Source: Tabrizicola_A sp044377735 (GTDB lineage Bacteria > Pseudomonadota > Alphaproteobacteria > Rhodobacterales > Rhodobacteraceae). Taken from it: 64,000 nucleotides of DNA. A model generated the notes under the pieces. It searched no databases, was not told the DNA's origin, and saw only the letters and a list, made by a program, of their open reading frames with translations. Location: the NCBI GenBank assembly GCA_044377735.1, contig JBILYK010000005.1, positions 1 to 64,000 on the forward strand, written 5' to 3'. Of this stretch, positions 8,721 to 17,613 are shown piece after piece; within the stretch, counting starts at the first letter, position 1; each line of letters opens with the position of its first letter. The position numbers and the translations under genes were made by a program.

Positions 8721-10297
8721 CGAGACGGCGCGCGTCCCGTCGTCCGAGACGCCATCGACATACCACCAGGCATAGCCATCCGGCGCGACGTAGAGGCTGA
8801 AGTCAGGTCGCTCAATATCGCTTCGGCCGCATGCTTGCCGGACAATGCTGCCATCGGAACCCCCGCGCCCGGATGCGCCCCGCCCCCCGCCAGATAAAGA
8901 CCCAGCAGGCGCGTCCGCGCCCCCGGCCTTTGAAAGCTGGCCAGCGTGCCTTGCGGGCTGCGGCCATAGATCGCCCCCTGCGAGCCCGGATGCAGGGCCG
9001 AGAACCCCGCCGGAGTGGTCAGAGTGATGTCCGCTGGTGGCTGGTCGAAGCTCAGGCCAAAGCGGGCCAGTTGGGGGAAAGTCCGGGCGCGACATTGGTC
9101 AATCTCTCCAAGGGGTTGGCTGGTTTTTGCGGGGGCGTTCATGATGATCTCGAACCGCTCGGGCCCCAGCGGCTGGCCCTGATGGCGGCCACGTTGGCGG
9201 TCTTGGGCGCAGATATAAAGCGTGGCCTCCTCCGGCATCTCGCCCCGGCCGATCGGGCCAAATTCGCGGGCGGGGTCAGAGGCGAAGAACACGTTGTGAT
9301 GGATCAGATCCGCGCCCGAGGGCGTGGCCGCAAAGGCCCAGACCCAAGCCGACAGGCTGCGCGGATGGGCGGCTGACGGGGGCAGGGCTTGTTGCGGCCC
9401 ATTGCCCAAAAGCCCTGCCAAGAGCCCCGCCGGATCGCCGTTGAAGACCACCGCGTCACATTTCAGCGTGCGCCCGTCTGACAGCACCACCCCGGTAACC
9501 CGGCCCGACTGCCGATCAATCCGGCGCACCGTGCGGCCATATTCCAGCGTAACACCCTGCCGCTCGGCCAATGCTGCCAAAGCGGCGGCCAACCGGTGCA
9601 TACCGCCTTCAACCGCCCAAACGCCCCGCGCTTCGGCCTGCCAAATGAGGGCAAGCACGGCAGGCGACAGATGCGGCGCACCACCGACATAGGTGGCATA
9701 CCGCCCAAACAGTTGCCGCAGGCGTGGATCGTCAAAGCTGCGCGCAAGCTGCCGTTCAAGGCTTAAGCCGGGTTGCAGCGCGGGCCACGCACCGGGGCGG
9801 CGCATGGCGTTCCACGCAATCGCGCCAAGTGCGGGTTTGGCGGCCTGCATCATCGGGGCGTCAAAGGCACTGTAAAGCTGGGCTGACAGCGTGTTGAACC
9901 GACGAAACTGCGCCTCGGCCTTTGGTCCGGCAAAGGTGGCAATCGCGGCCGAACTTGCCTCGGGGTCTGCAAAAAGATCAAGCTTGGATCCATCCAGCCA
10001 CCAATGCCGGGCGAGAATAGGCTGGGGGATCAGGTTGAGATGATCCTCTAACCGCTCACCTGCAGTGGCAAAGAGAGCATCAAACACCGACCGCAGCGTC
10101 AAAACGGTTGGCCCCGCATCGATGGGGCCTGCGTGGCTGTCGATGCAGCGCATCTTGCCGCCGGGGGTCGATTGCGTCTCAACCACGGTTACGGACAGGC
10201 CTGCTGCGGCAAGTTGAATGGCGGCGCTCAGGCCGCCCATGCCTGCACCGATGACGATGACCTTGTGACGGTCGCTGTGAGTGGCACGGTGTTCCAT
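8717..10297 (-). CDS. crtD: 1-hydroxycarotenoid 3,4-desaturase (methoxyneurosporene dehydrogenase)
   Basis: FAD enzyme that introduces the 3,4 double bond in hydroxy/methoxyneurosporene on the way to spheroidene. The 526 residues begin with the dinucleotide motif GAGMGG (about 17-22) and end with the desaturase signature LYLAGGGAHPGAGVPMAALSG. The last 30 residues are encoded by DNA that also encodes the WWYVD segment in the crtC frame. Divergent from crtE, with two PpsR sites in the gap, and upstream of crtC in one minus-strand unit. Confidence 0.95.
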   Translation of the reverse strand: MEHRATHSDRHKVIVIGAGMGGLSAAIQLAAAGLSVTVVETQSTPGGKMRCIDSHAGPIDAGPTVLTLRSVFDALFATAGERLEDHLNLIPQPILARHWWLDGSKLDLFADPEASSAAIATFAGPKAEAQFRRFNTLSAQLYSAFDAPMMQAAKPALGAIAWNAMRRPGAWPALQPGLSLERQLARSFDDPRLRQLFGRYATYVGGAPHLSPAVLALIWQAEARGVWAVEGGMHRLAAALAALAERQGVTLEYGRTVRRIDRQSGRVTGVVLSDGRTLKCDAVVFNGDPAGLLAGLLGNGPQQALPPSAAHPRSLSAWVWAFAATPSGADLIHHNVFFASDPAREFGPIGRGEMPEEATLYICAQDRQRGRHQGQPLGPERFEIIMNAPAKTSQPLGEIDQCRARTFPQLARFGLSFDQPPADITLTTPAGFSALHPGSQGAIYGRSPQGTLASFQRPGARTRLLGLYLAGGGAHPGAGVPMAALSGKHAAEAILSDLTSASTSRRMAMPGGMSMASRTTGRAPSR

Positions 10298-10328
10298 CTG
10301 AACCGATTGTTGACTCAGGCGATCAAAC

Positions 10329-10346
10329 TGTCCAGTATGATTTACA
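10329..10346. promoter_or_regulatory. PpsR/CrtJ operator, crtD-crtE region, site 1
   Basis: TGTCCAGTATGATTTACA, exact TGT-N12-ACA, 31 bases upstream of the crtD start. It is one of a tandem pair with centres 24 bases apart in the crtD/crtE divergent promoter. Confidence 0.85.
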
Positions 10347-10352
10347 TATATG

Positions 10353-10370
10353 TGTCAAATATAGTTGACA
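10353..10370. promoter_or_regulatory. PpsR/CrtJ operator, crtD-crtE region, site 2
   Basis: TGTCAAATATAGTTGACA, an exact and nearly perfectly symmetrical PpsR palindrome 36 bases before the crtE start. The tandem arrangement with the site at 10329 suggests cooperative repression of both crtDC and crtEF. Confidence 0.88.
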
Positions 10371-10406
10371 CATATCATGCCGGGCACCCCGGAGTTGGGA
10401 GAGCAG

Positions 10407-11288
10407 ATGTCAATCGCCGCAAGACTGGATGCCACAACTGCTGCCGTTTTGGCGCGGGCGCAGGGTGGGGACGCGCCGGGAAAACTGGCCTCGGCCTTGC
10501 ACTATGCTGTGACGCCGGGGGGCGCGCGAATCCGGCCCACCATTTTGCTCAGCGTCGCCATGGCCTGCGGCGATGATCGCCCCGATCTGTCCAACGCCGC
10601 CGCCATCGCGTTGGAACTGATCCACTGCGCCAGCCTTGTGCATGATGATCTGCCCTGCTTTGACGACGCCGATATGCGACGCGGCAAGGCCACGGTTCAC
10701 AAAGCCTATTCGCAGCCCCTTGCGGTTTTGACGGGGGATAGTTTGATCGTGCTGGCCTTTGACGTGCTGGCCGAAGCCGCGGGGCAGGATCCACGGCGCG
10801 CCTTGGACTTAATCCGCGTCTTGTCACGCCGCACGGGCATGCCGGATGGCATTTGCGCCGGCCAAGGTTGGGAGAGTGAGTCCAAGGTTAACCTCTCGGC
10901 CTATCACCGCGCCAAGACCGGGGCCTTGTTCATCGCGGCCACCCAAATGGGGGCGATTGCCGCGGGGCAGGATGCCGGGCCTTGGGAAGAACTTGGCGCG
11001 CGAATTGGTGAGGCGTTTCAGGTCGCCGACGATCTGCGCGATGCGCTTTATGATGCCGATGCCTTGGGCAAACCCGCAGGTCAGGACGCGGCCCATCACC
11101 GGCCCAATGCTGTGGCCGAACTGGGTGTGCAGGGTGCCATTCGCCGGCTTAAGGATATTCTGGGCGGCGCGATTTCATCGATCCCCGCCTGTCCGGGTGA
11201 GGCGATGCTGGCCGATATGGTGCGCCGCTATGCCGAGCGTATGACGCCGGTCGCCCCAGCCTATGCGCAGGGCGAGCCCCGGGTCTGA
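10407..11288 (+). CDS. crtE: Geranylgeranyl diphosphate synthase
   Basis: Chain-elongating prenyltransferase supplying C20 diphosphate for both carotenoids and the bacteriochlorophyll tail. The 293 residues contain the first aspartate-rich motif DDLPCFDDADMRRG (about 80-93) and the second, VADDLRDALYDAD. ATG 10407 is preferred over TTG 10365 and ATG 10377 because GGGAGAGC lies just upstream, the earlier starts fall inside or beside the PpsR operator, and the length matches the family. One base separates its stop from crtF. Confidence 0.96.
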   Translation: MSIAARLDATTAAVLARAQGGDAPGKLASALHYAVTPGGARIRPTILLSVAMACGDDRPDLSNAAAIALELIHCASLVHDDLPCFDDADMRRGKATVHKAYSQPLAVLTGDSLIVLAFDVLAEAAGQDPRRALDLIRVLSRRTGMPDGICAGQGWESESKVNLSAYHRAKTGALFIAATQMGAIAAGQDAGPWEELGARIGEAFQVADDLRDALYDADALGKPAGQDAAHHRPNAVAELGVQGAIRRLKDILGGAISSIPACPGEAMLADMVRRYAERMTPVAPAYAQGEPRV

Positions 11289-11289
11289 C

Positions 11290-12423
11290 ATGGCGGACAT
11301 TCCCCATCACGCAACCAGGCGGCCGTCCTTCGGCGCTTGGATCACGCGGCTGGCCGCATCCCGGCGGTTTCAGGCCTTTGCGGCGCGTGTTCCCGGATTG
11401 CGCGCCATCTCGCGGGCCGAGGGGGCCGCAATTTTTGACGTGGTGCAAGGGTTTGTGCGCTCCCAAACGCTGGTCGCGCTGGTTGAGTTGCGCCTTTTGC
11501 ACCAGCTGACCGAAGGGCCTGCCACGGCCGAGACGCTCGCGCCCGGCTGTGGGGTGCCCGTGGCGCGGCTGCAGATTCTGCTGCAATCGGCTGCTGCTAT
11601 TGGCCTTTTGCGCCGTCGCCGTGATGGGGCCTTCGCGTTAACGCTGCGTGGCGCCTCGATCTTGGGCGTGCCGGGGCTGGAGGCGATGATTCGTCACCAC
11701 CGCGCCTTTTATGCGGATATGGCCGACCCAGTGGCTTTGTTGCGCGGACCGGGCCAGACCGAATTGGCGCAGTTCTGGCCCTATGTCTTTGGGGCTGAAG
11801 GCGCGCGCGATCCTGAGGTGACAGCGACCTATTCTGACCTGATGGCGCAAAGCCAGACCCTTGTGGCCGAGGACACCTTGCGGCTGGTGGATTTCTCCAA
11901 GGTGCGCCGCCTTCTGGATGTCGGCGGGGGCACCGGAGCGTTTCTGACTGCGGTCGGGCAGGCCTGCAACGGGCCGCAGCTGGATCTGTTCGATCTGCCT
12001 GTCGTCGTAGGCGGGGCAACGGCACGGTTTGCCAAAGCGGGCTTGACCGCGCGCTGCACGATCCACCCCGGCAGTTTCCGCGATGATCCGCTTCCGAAAG
12101 GCGCGGATGCCATCAGCCTGATTCGGGTGCTTTACGATCATGATGATTCGACCGTGGCCCAGCTTTTGACGGCAGTTTATGCCGCCTTGCCGGTGGGCGG
12201 GCGGCTTGTGATTTCCGAGCCAATGTCGGGCGGTGCTGCGCCGGACCCAATCACGGATGTCTATTTCGCCTTTTATACACTGGCGATGCAAACCGGGCGC
12301 ACCCGCTCTTTGGCTGAGATATCGGGGTTGTTGGCTGCTTCTGGCTTTGTAAACATTAAGATTCATTGGGGATTTCGGCCTTATGTCACATCGGTGGTAA
12401 CCGCCGAGCGGGCCTTGGGATAA
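11290..12423 (+). CDS. crtF: Hydroxyneurosporene O-methyltransferase
   Basis: SAM-dependent methyltransferase that methylates the 1-hydroxyl of hydroxyneurosporene to give the methoxy carotenoids. The 377-residue protein has an N-terminal winged-helix dimerisation domain and a C-terminal Rossmann methyltransferase domain with the SAM-binding loop DVGGGTGAFL (about 216-225), as in class I O-methyltransferases. ATG 11290 lies one base after the crtE TGA. It is followed by a 122-base gap carrying two PpsR operators before bchC. Confidence 0.94.
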   Translation: MADIPHHATRRPSFGAWITRLAASRRFQAFAARVPGLRAISRAEGAAIFDVVQGFVRSQTLVALVELRLLHQLTEGPATAETLAPGCGVPVARLQILLQSAAAIGLLRRRRDGAFALTLRGASILGVPGLEAMIRHHRAFYADMADPVALLRGPGQTELAQFWPYVFGAEGARDPEVTATYSDLMAQSQTLVAEDTLRLVDFSKVRRLLDVGGGTGAFLTAVGQACNGPQLDLFDLPVVVGGATARFAKAGLTARCTIHPGSFRDDPLPKGADAISLIRVLYDHDDSTVAQLLTAVYAALPVGGRLVISEPMSGGAAPDPITDVYFAFYTLAMQTGRTRSLAEISGLLAASGFVNIKIHWGFRPYVTSVVTAERALG

Positions 12424-12440
12424 AGGAATGTTTTCAAGGG

Positions 12441-12458
12441 TGTCAATTTAGTTTGACA
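12441..12458. promoter_or_regulatory. PpsR/CrtJ operator upstream of bchC, site 1
   Basis: TGTCAATTTAGTTTGACA, an exact TGT-N12-ACA match between crtF and bchC. This position corresponds to the well-studied CrtJ-controlled bchC promoter of R. capsulatus. Confidence 0.88.
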
Positions 12459-12466
12459 GTGTGAAC

Positions 12467-12484
12467 TGTAAGTTTAGAGTGACA
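12467..12484. promoter_or_regulatory. PpsR/CrtJ operator upstream of bchC, site 2
   Basis: TGTAAGTTTAGAGTGACA, exact TGT-N12-ACA, centre 26 bases from site 1. The pair probably represses the bchCXYZ-puf superoperon in air. Confidence 0.85.
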
Positions 12485-12545
12485 CAAAGCGGCATCCTTA
12501 TGAGAGTCTCAGCCCGAGACACTTCAATGCGGCCAAGGAGTGAGT

Positions 12546-13502
12546 GTGAAAACCAGCGCCGTCATCTTGTCAGGACCAAAGAACCTGTCGGTTGGGCTTT
12601 TGGGCCTGACGCTGCCATCGGCGGCGGATGTTGTGGTTGAGGTTGCGCATTCCGGCATTTCCACTGGCACCGAAAAGCTGTTCTGGTCTGGCACGATGCC
12701 GCCCTTTCCCGGAATGGGATATCCGCTTGTCCCCGGCTATGAGGCGGCGGGTGAGGTGGTTGAGGCGGGCGCAGACAGCGGCTTTGCCGTGGGCGATCAT
12801 GTCTTCGTGCCCGGTGCCAATTGTTTTGAGGCTACCGAAAACGGCCCGGTGCGCGGGCTCTTTGGGGCGGCGTCACGCTATCTTGTTACCCCTGGTACCC
12901 GAGCGACGCGCATTGATCGCGGCCTTGGGGCCGAGGGCGCGCTTCTGGCCTTGGCCGCCACTGCGCGGCATGCTTTGGCTGGCTTTGACCGTGCTTTGCC
13001 CGATCTGATCGTGGGTCACGGGGTTCTGGGCCGCCTTCTGGCGCGGCTGACCGTGGCTGCGGGCGCGCCTGCGCCGACCGTGTGGGAAATTGACCCAGGC
13101 CGCCAGTCTGGTGCGATTGGTTATGAGGTGACCACCCCAGACGCCGATCCTCGCCGCGACTACCGCGCAATCTATGACGCCTCGGGTGCACCGGATTTGT
13201 TGAATTCGCTGATCGGTCGCTTGCGGCGCGGCGGCGAGGTGGTTCTGGCCGGGTTCTACACCACGCCTTTGTCTTTCGCCTTTCCGCCCGCTTTCATGAA
13301 AGAGGCGCGGTTCCGCATCGCCGCTGAATGGGCCCCCGAAGACATGGTCGCCACGCGCCAATTGGTGGAAAGCGGGGCTTTGTCGCTGGGCGGTCTGGTC
13401 ACGCATCGCCGCCCCGCAACCGACGCCACGGCGGCCTATGAGACTGCTTTTACTGATCCTGCCTGCCTGAAAATGATCCTCGATTGGAGAGGCCACGCAT
13501 GA
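12546..13502 (+). CDS. bchC: 3-hydroxyethyl bacteriochlorophyllide a dehydrogenase
   Basis: Oxidises the C3 hydroxyethyl group to acetyl late in bacteriochlorophyll a synthesis. The 318 residues look like a zinc-free medium-chain dehydrogenase with GYEAAGEVVEAG and a nucleotide-binding region near VGHGVLGRLLARL. GTG 12546 is chosen because AAGGAG (12535-12540) stands five bases before it; a GTG at 12540 overlaps the Shine-Dalgarno itself. The stop overlaps bchX as ATGA. First gene of bchCXYZ, controlled by two PpsR sites. Confidence 0.95.
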   Translation: MKTSAVILSGPKNLSVGLLGLTLPSAADVVVEVAHSGISTGTEKLFWSGTMPPFPGMGYPLVPGYEAAGEVVEAGADSGFAVGDHVFVPGANCFEATENGPVRGLFGAASRYLVTPGTRATRIDRGLGAEGALLALAATARHALAGFDRALPDLIVGHGVLGRLLARLTVAAGAPAPTVWEIDPGRQSGAIGYEVTTPDADPRRDYRAIYDASGAPDLLNSLIGRLRRGGEVVLAGFYTTPLSFAFPPAFMKEARFRIAAEWAPEDMVATRQLVESGALSLGGLVTHRRPATDATAAYETAFTDPACLKMILDWRGHA

Positions 13503-14503
13503 CGCTCGACATCCCAAACCTGAAAGATTTTGACGCCCGTTTGCGCGACGAAGCGCATCAAGAACCGTCGTTGGAAATCCCCCAAGGTGAGCCAACCAAG
13601 AAAACCCAGATTATTGCGATCTATGGCAAGGGCGGCATTGGCAAGTCCTTCACGCTGGCCAACCTCAGCCACATGATGGCCGAAATGGGCAAGCGCGTGC
13701 TGCTCATCGGTTGTGACCCGAAATCGGACACCACGAGCCTTCTGTTCGGCGGCAAGGCCTGCCCGACGATCATTGAGACCTCGACCCGCAAAAAGCTGGC
13801 GGGCGAAGAGGTGAAGATCGGCGATGTCTGCTTCAAGCGCGGCGGTGTCTTTGCGATGGAGCTGGGTGGGCCGGAAGTCGGCCGCGGCTGCGGTGGCCGC
13901 GGCATCATCCATGGCTTTGAGCTTTTGGAAAAACTGGGGTTCCACGATTGGGACTTTGACTATGTCCTTCTCGATTTCCTCGGCGACGTGGTCTGCGGCG
14001 GCTTCGGTCTGCCGATTGCCCGCGACATGGCGCAAAAGGTGATCTTGGTCGCATCCAACGACCTGCAATCGCTCTACGTCGCCAACAACGTGTGTTCGGC
14101 GGTAGAATACTTCCGCAAACTGGGCGGCAATGTCGGCATCGCGGGGTTGGTCATCAACAAGGATGACGGCACCGGCGAGGCGGCGGCTTTTGCAGAGTCT
14201 GTGAAAATCCCGGTGCTGGCCGCCATTCCGCAAGACGATGATCTGCGCAAGAAATCCGCGAATTATCAGATTGTTGGCAGTTATGAATCCCAATGGGGTC
14301 CAATGTTCGCGGCCTTGGCGGATGCGGTCGCATTGGCTCCGCCTGTGCGTCCCGCTCCCCTGACACAGGACGGACTGCTGAACCTGTTTTCGGCCGAAGC
14401 CACGGGGGCTGACTTTGTGCTCACCCCGGCCTCAGACGCTGACATGCGCGGCAAGAATGCCGTTCTCAAGAAATCCCTCGAAGTGGTCTATGACGATGTT
14501 TGA
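13499..14503 (+). CDS. bchX: Chlorophyllide a reductase iron protein subunit X
   Basis: Nitrogenase-Fe-protein-like ATPase that passes electrons to BchYZ for reduction of the C7=C8 bond of chlorin ring B, giving the bacteriochlorin. The 334 residues have the P-loop GKGGIGKS at 43-50 and the two cysteines that ligate the inter-subunit [4Fe-4S] cluster, Cys131 (RGCGGRG) and Cys166 (DVVCGGFG). It overlaps the bchC stop. A tiny frame starts inside its last codons and ends at bchY. Confidence 0.97.
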   Translation: MTLDIPNLKDFDARLRDEAHQEPSLEIPQGEPTKKTQIIAIYGKGGIGKSFTLANLSHMMAEMGKRVLLIGCDPKSDTTSLLFGGKACPTIIETSTRKKLAGEEVKIGDVCFKRGGVFAMELGGPEVGRGCGGRGIIHGFELLEKLGFHDWDFDYVLLDFLGDVVCGGFGLPIARDMAQKVILVASNDLQSLYVANNVCSAVEYFRKLGGNVGIAGLVINKDDGTGEAAAFAESVKIPVLAAIPQDDDLRKKSANYQIVGSYESQWGPMFAALADAVALAPPVRPAPLTQDGLLNLFSAEATGADFVLTPASDADMRGKNAVLKKSLEVVYDDV

Positions 14504-14570
14504 TCTCGACGCACTCGCCAAACTTGAAGCCGCGCTTCAGCGCCTTTCGTCAAGAAAGGTACGCACATGA
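14490..14570 (+). CDS. Possible 26-residue peptide between bchX and bchY
   Basis: An ATG at 14490 (second ATG at 14496) opens inside the last codons of bchX in another frame and reads MTMFDLDALAKLEAALQRLS and six further residues. It stops at TGA 14568-14570, overlapping the bchY ATG as ATGA. It could be a coupling frame that carries ribosomes from bchX to bchY across the 63-base gap, or a short amphipathic peptide. No function is known to me; it could also be chance. Confidence 0.3.
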   Translation: MTMFDLDALAKLEAALQRLSSRKVRT

Positions 14571-16135
14571 GCGAAGTCGGTTATGATACTGCCCATGACG
14601 CGCCGCTGACAGCGGTGAAGTCTGTCGATCTGGAGGTGCCAGTTATGGCGGCTCCTGTTGATGGTATGGGCTGTCATGCCGGTGCCGCCACGATGGAGGC
14701 CGCCGCGCGGGCCGCTGGACAGTCGGAACTCTTGGATCAATATGCCGCCGACTACCCCCAGGGGCCGCATGACAAGCCGCAATCGATGTGCCCGGCCTTT
14801 GGGTCTTTGCGCGTGGGTCTGCGGATGCGCCGGGTGGCCACGGTGCTGTCTGGCTCGGCCTGCTGTGTCTATGGCCTGACGTTTGTCTCGCACTTCTACG
14901 GCGCGCGCCGGTCGGTCGGCTATGTGCCCTTCAACTCGGAAACCTTGGTAACGGGGAAACTGTTCGAGGATATCCGCGACGCGGTGCATGAGTTGGCCGA
15001 TCCGGATCGCTATGATGCGGTGGTGGTGACGAACCTGTGCGTGCCCACGGCCAGCGGTGTGCCGCTAAAGCTTTTGCCCAGTGAAATCAACGGGGTGCGG
15101 ATTGTCGGCATAGACGTGCCCGGCTTTGGCATCCCAACCCATGCCGAAGCCAAGGATGTTCTGGCAGGCGCGATGCTGAAATATGCCCGCGCCGAGATTG
15201 AGGCGGGGCCGGTGGCTGCGCCCGCGTCAGCCCGCTCTGACCGCCCGCAAGTGGCCCTTCTGGGCGAGATGTTTCCGGCCGACCCGATGATGATCGGCGC
15301 GATGCTGGCGCCGATGGGCTTGGCTGCAGGCCCTGTTGTTCCCTGTCGCGAATGGCGTGAGCTTTATGCCGCGCTTGACTGCGATGTCGTGGCCGCGATC
15401 CACCCCTTCTACACCGCCGCCGTGCGCGAATTCCAAAACGCGGGCCGCAAGGTAGTGGGGTCTGCCCCCGTCGGCCATGACGGTACCGCCGCTTGGCTTG
15501 CCGCGATTGGCGATGCCTACAATGTCGAGCCCGCCAAGATTGCCGCCGCGCAGAACGCCTTTTTACCCGCCATCAAGGCCGCGCTTGCGGGCGTTCCGAT
15601 CAAGGGTACGATCACGCTTTCGGGCTATGAAGGCAGCGAACTTCTCGTCGCGCGCCTCCTGATCGAATCCGGTGCGAATGTGCCTTATGTCGGCACCGCT
15701 TGCGCCAAAACCGCCTGGAGCGAGGCGGATCGGGATTGGCTGGAAGCGCGCGGCGTCAAGGTCAAGTTCCGGGCATCTTTGGAAGATGACCTGTCGGCGA
15801 TGGAAGCCATCCGCCCCGATCTGGCCATCGGTACCACTCCCGTGGTGCAAAAGGCCAAGGAAACCGGCGTGCCGTCCTTGTACTTCACCAACCTGATTTC
15901 CGCACGGCCCTTGATGGGCCCGGCGGGTGCGGGATCTTTGGGCCAAGTGGTCAATGCCGCAATTGCTGGCAAGGACCGGCTGGAAGACATGAAGGCCTTT
16001 TTCGAAGGCGTGGGCCACGGCGACACCGCCGGCATCTGGGAAGGTGCACCAAACCTGCAGCCGGAATTCCGCGCCATGCATCAAAAGAAACTCGACAAAC
16101 TGGCGCGCGCCGCCAAGGCCGAGGAGATGATCTGA
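14567..16135 (+). CDS. bchY: Chlorophyllide a reductase subunit Y
   Basis: With BchZ forms the catalytic NifDK-like heterotetramer of chlorophyllide a reductase. The 522-residue protein contains conserved cysteines for the bridging Fe-S cluster in PQSMCPAFGS (about residue 70), SGSACCVYG and TNLCVPTA. The RBS is AAGAAAGG at 14552-14559. The stop shares one base with the bchZ start (TGATG), indicating coupled translation at matched stoichiometry. Confidence 0.97.
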   Translation: MSEVGYDTAHDAPLTAVKSVDLEVPVMAAPVDGMGCHAGAATMEAAARAAGQSELLDQYAADYPQGPHDKPQSMCPAFGSLRVGLRMRRVATVLSGSACCVYGLTFVSHFYGARRSVGYVPFNSETLVTGKLFEDIRDAVHELADPDRYDAVVVTNLCVPTASGVPLKLLPSEINGVRIVGIDVPGFGIPTHAEAKDVLAGAMLKYARAEIEAGPVAAPASARSDRPQVALLGEMFPADPMMIGAMLAPMGLAAGPVVPCREWRELYAALDCDVVAAIHPFYTAAVREFQNAGRKVVGSAPVGHDGTAAWLAAIGDAYNVEPAKIAAAQNAFLPAIKAALAGVPIKGTITLSGYEGSELLVARLLIESGANVPYVGTACAKTAWSEADRDWLEARGVKVKFRASLEDDLSAMEAIRPDLAIGTTPVVQKAKETGVPSLYFTNLISARPLMGPAGAGSLGQVVNAAIAGKDRLEDMKAFFEGVGHGDTAGIWEGAPNLQPEFRAMHQKKLDKLARAAKAEEMI

Positions 16136-17613
16136 TGCTGGTGCAAGATCATGATCGGGCAGGGGGCTATTGGGGCGCGGTCTATGCGTTCTGCGCCGTC
16201 AAGGGTCTGCAAGTGGTGATCGATGGCCCGGTGGGGTGTGAAAACCTGCCGGTGACATCTGTGCTGCATTACACAGACGCGCTGCCGCCGCATGAACTGC
16301 CGATTGTGGTCACTGGCTTGGGCGAAGAAGAGCTAGGCCGCGACGGCACCGAAGGCGCGATGCGGCGGGCGTGGAAAACGCTTGACCCGGCATTGCCTGC
16401 GGTTGTGGTCACGGGGTCGATCGCCGAGATGATCGGCGGTGGCGTCACGCCAATGGGCACCAACATTCAACGCTTCCTGCCGCGCACGATTGATGAAGAT
16501 CAGTGGGAATGCGCCGACCGGGCGATGACCTGGATCTTCACCGAATTCGGCATGACCAAGGGCCGGATGCCGCATGAGGCGGCCCGCCCTGAAGGCGCGC
16601 GTCCACGCGTCAATATTCTTGGGCCGATGTATGGCGTGTTTAACATGGCCAGCGATCTGCACGAGATCCGCCGTTTGGTCGAAGGCATCGGGGCCGATGT
16701 GAACATGGTCCTGCCCTTGGGTGCCCATGTGGCAGAGATGCGGAACCTTGTGAACGCTGACGCCAATGTCGTGATGTACCGCGAATTTGGACGCGGCTTG
16801 GCCGAGGTTCTGGGCAAGCCCTACCTGCAGGCGCCCATCGGCATGGACAGCACGACGAAATTCCTGCGCAAGCTGGGAGAGATGCTGGGGCTGGACCCCG
16901 AGCCGTTCATCGCCCGCGAAAAGCACAGCACGCTAAAGCCGGTCTGGGATCTGTGGCGCTCGGTGACCCAAGATTTCTTTGCCACGGCATCCTTTGGCAT
17001 CGTGGCGACCGAAACCTATGCCCGTGGCATTCGCAATTACCTCGAATCCGATCTGGGCCTGCCTTGCGCTTTTGCCGTGGCCCGTATCCCTGGCAAGAAA
17101 ACCAACAACGAGGCGGTGCGCGGATTGTTGAAACAGCACCGCCCCTTGGTGGTGATGGGTTCGATCAACGAGAAGATGTATCTGGCCGAGATGAAGGGTG
17201 GCTTTGGCCCGGCCCCAAGTTTCATCGCCGCCTCTTTCCCTGGCGCCGCCATCCGGCGCGCCACGGGAACCCCTATGATGGGCTACGCAGGCGCTGTTTG
17301 GATCTTGCAAGAGGTCTGCAACAGTCTGTTCGACGCCCTGTTCCACATCCTGCCCCTGGGCAGCGACATGGACAGCGCCGCCGCCACCCCAACCACCCTG
17401 CGCCGTGACTTCCCTTGGGATGCCGATGCGCAGGCGGCCTTGGACAGAATTGTCAACACTCACCCGATCCTGACCAGGATCAGCGCCGCCCGTTCCTTGC
17501 GCGATGCTGCCGAAAAGGCCGCGTTGGATGCCGGAGCGGAACGCGTGGTGCGCGAAACCGTGGAGGGCCTGCCGGGGGCAAGCCTTTCGCTAAACGAGGG
17601 AGAAAAGTCATGA
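16135..17613 (+). CDS. bchZ: Chlorophyllide a reductase subunit Z
   Basis: Partner of BchY; reduces chlorophyllide a to bacteriochlorophyllide. The 492 residues begin with a NifK-like segment, including GPVGCENLPVTSV with a cluster cysteine near residue 35, and end in a C-terminal extension rich in Ala/Arg. The stop overlaps the pufQ start as ATGA, so the bch and puf parts form one superoperon as in R. capsulatus, where puf transcription can begin inside or upstream of bchZ. Confidence 0.97.
   Translation: MLVQDHDRAGGYWGAVYAFCAVKGLQVVIDGPVGCENLPVTSVLHYTDALPPHELPIVVTGLGEEELGRDGTEGAMRRAWKTLDPALPAVVVTGSIAEMIGGGVTPMGTNIQRFLPRTIDEDQWECADRAMTWIFTEFGMTKGRMPHEAARPEGARPRVNILGPMYGVFNMASDLHEIRRLVEGIGADVNMVLPLGAHVAEMRNLVNADANVVMYREFGRGLAEVLGKPYLQAPIGMDSTTKFLRKLGEMLGLDPEPFIAREKHSTLKPVWDLWRSVTQDFFATASFGIVATETYARGIRNYLESDLGLPCAFAVARIPGKKTNNEAVRGLLKQHRPLVVMGSINEKMYLAEMKGGFGPAPSFIAASFPGAAIRRATGTPMMGYAGAVWILQEVCNSLFDALFHILPLGSDMDSAAATPTTLRRDFPWDADAQAALDRIVNTHPILTRISAARSLRDAAEKAALDAGAERVVRETVEGLPGASLSLNEGEKS

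Noticed and set aside
8717..9095. A 408-residue CrtC starting at 9095
   Set aside because: Most of the extra N-terminal sequence is low-complexity Gly/Ala/Pro, typical of the shadow of crtD in another frame; only the last 30 or so residues before 8720 look like CrtC.
10312..10328. FNR box TTGAC...ATCAA near crtD
   Set aside because: The half-sites are separated by seven bases instead of four, so it does not fit the FNR consensus.
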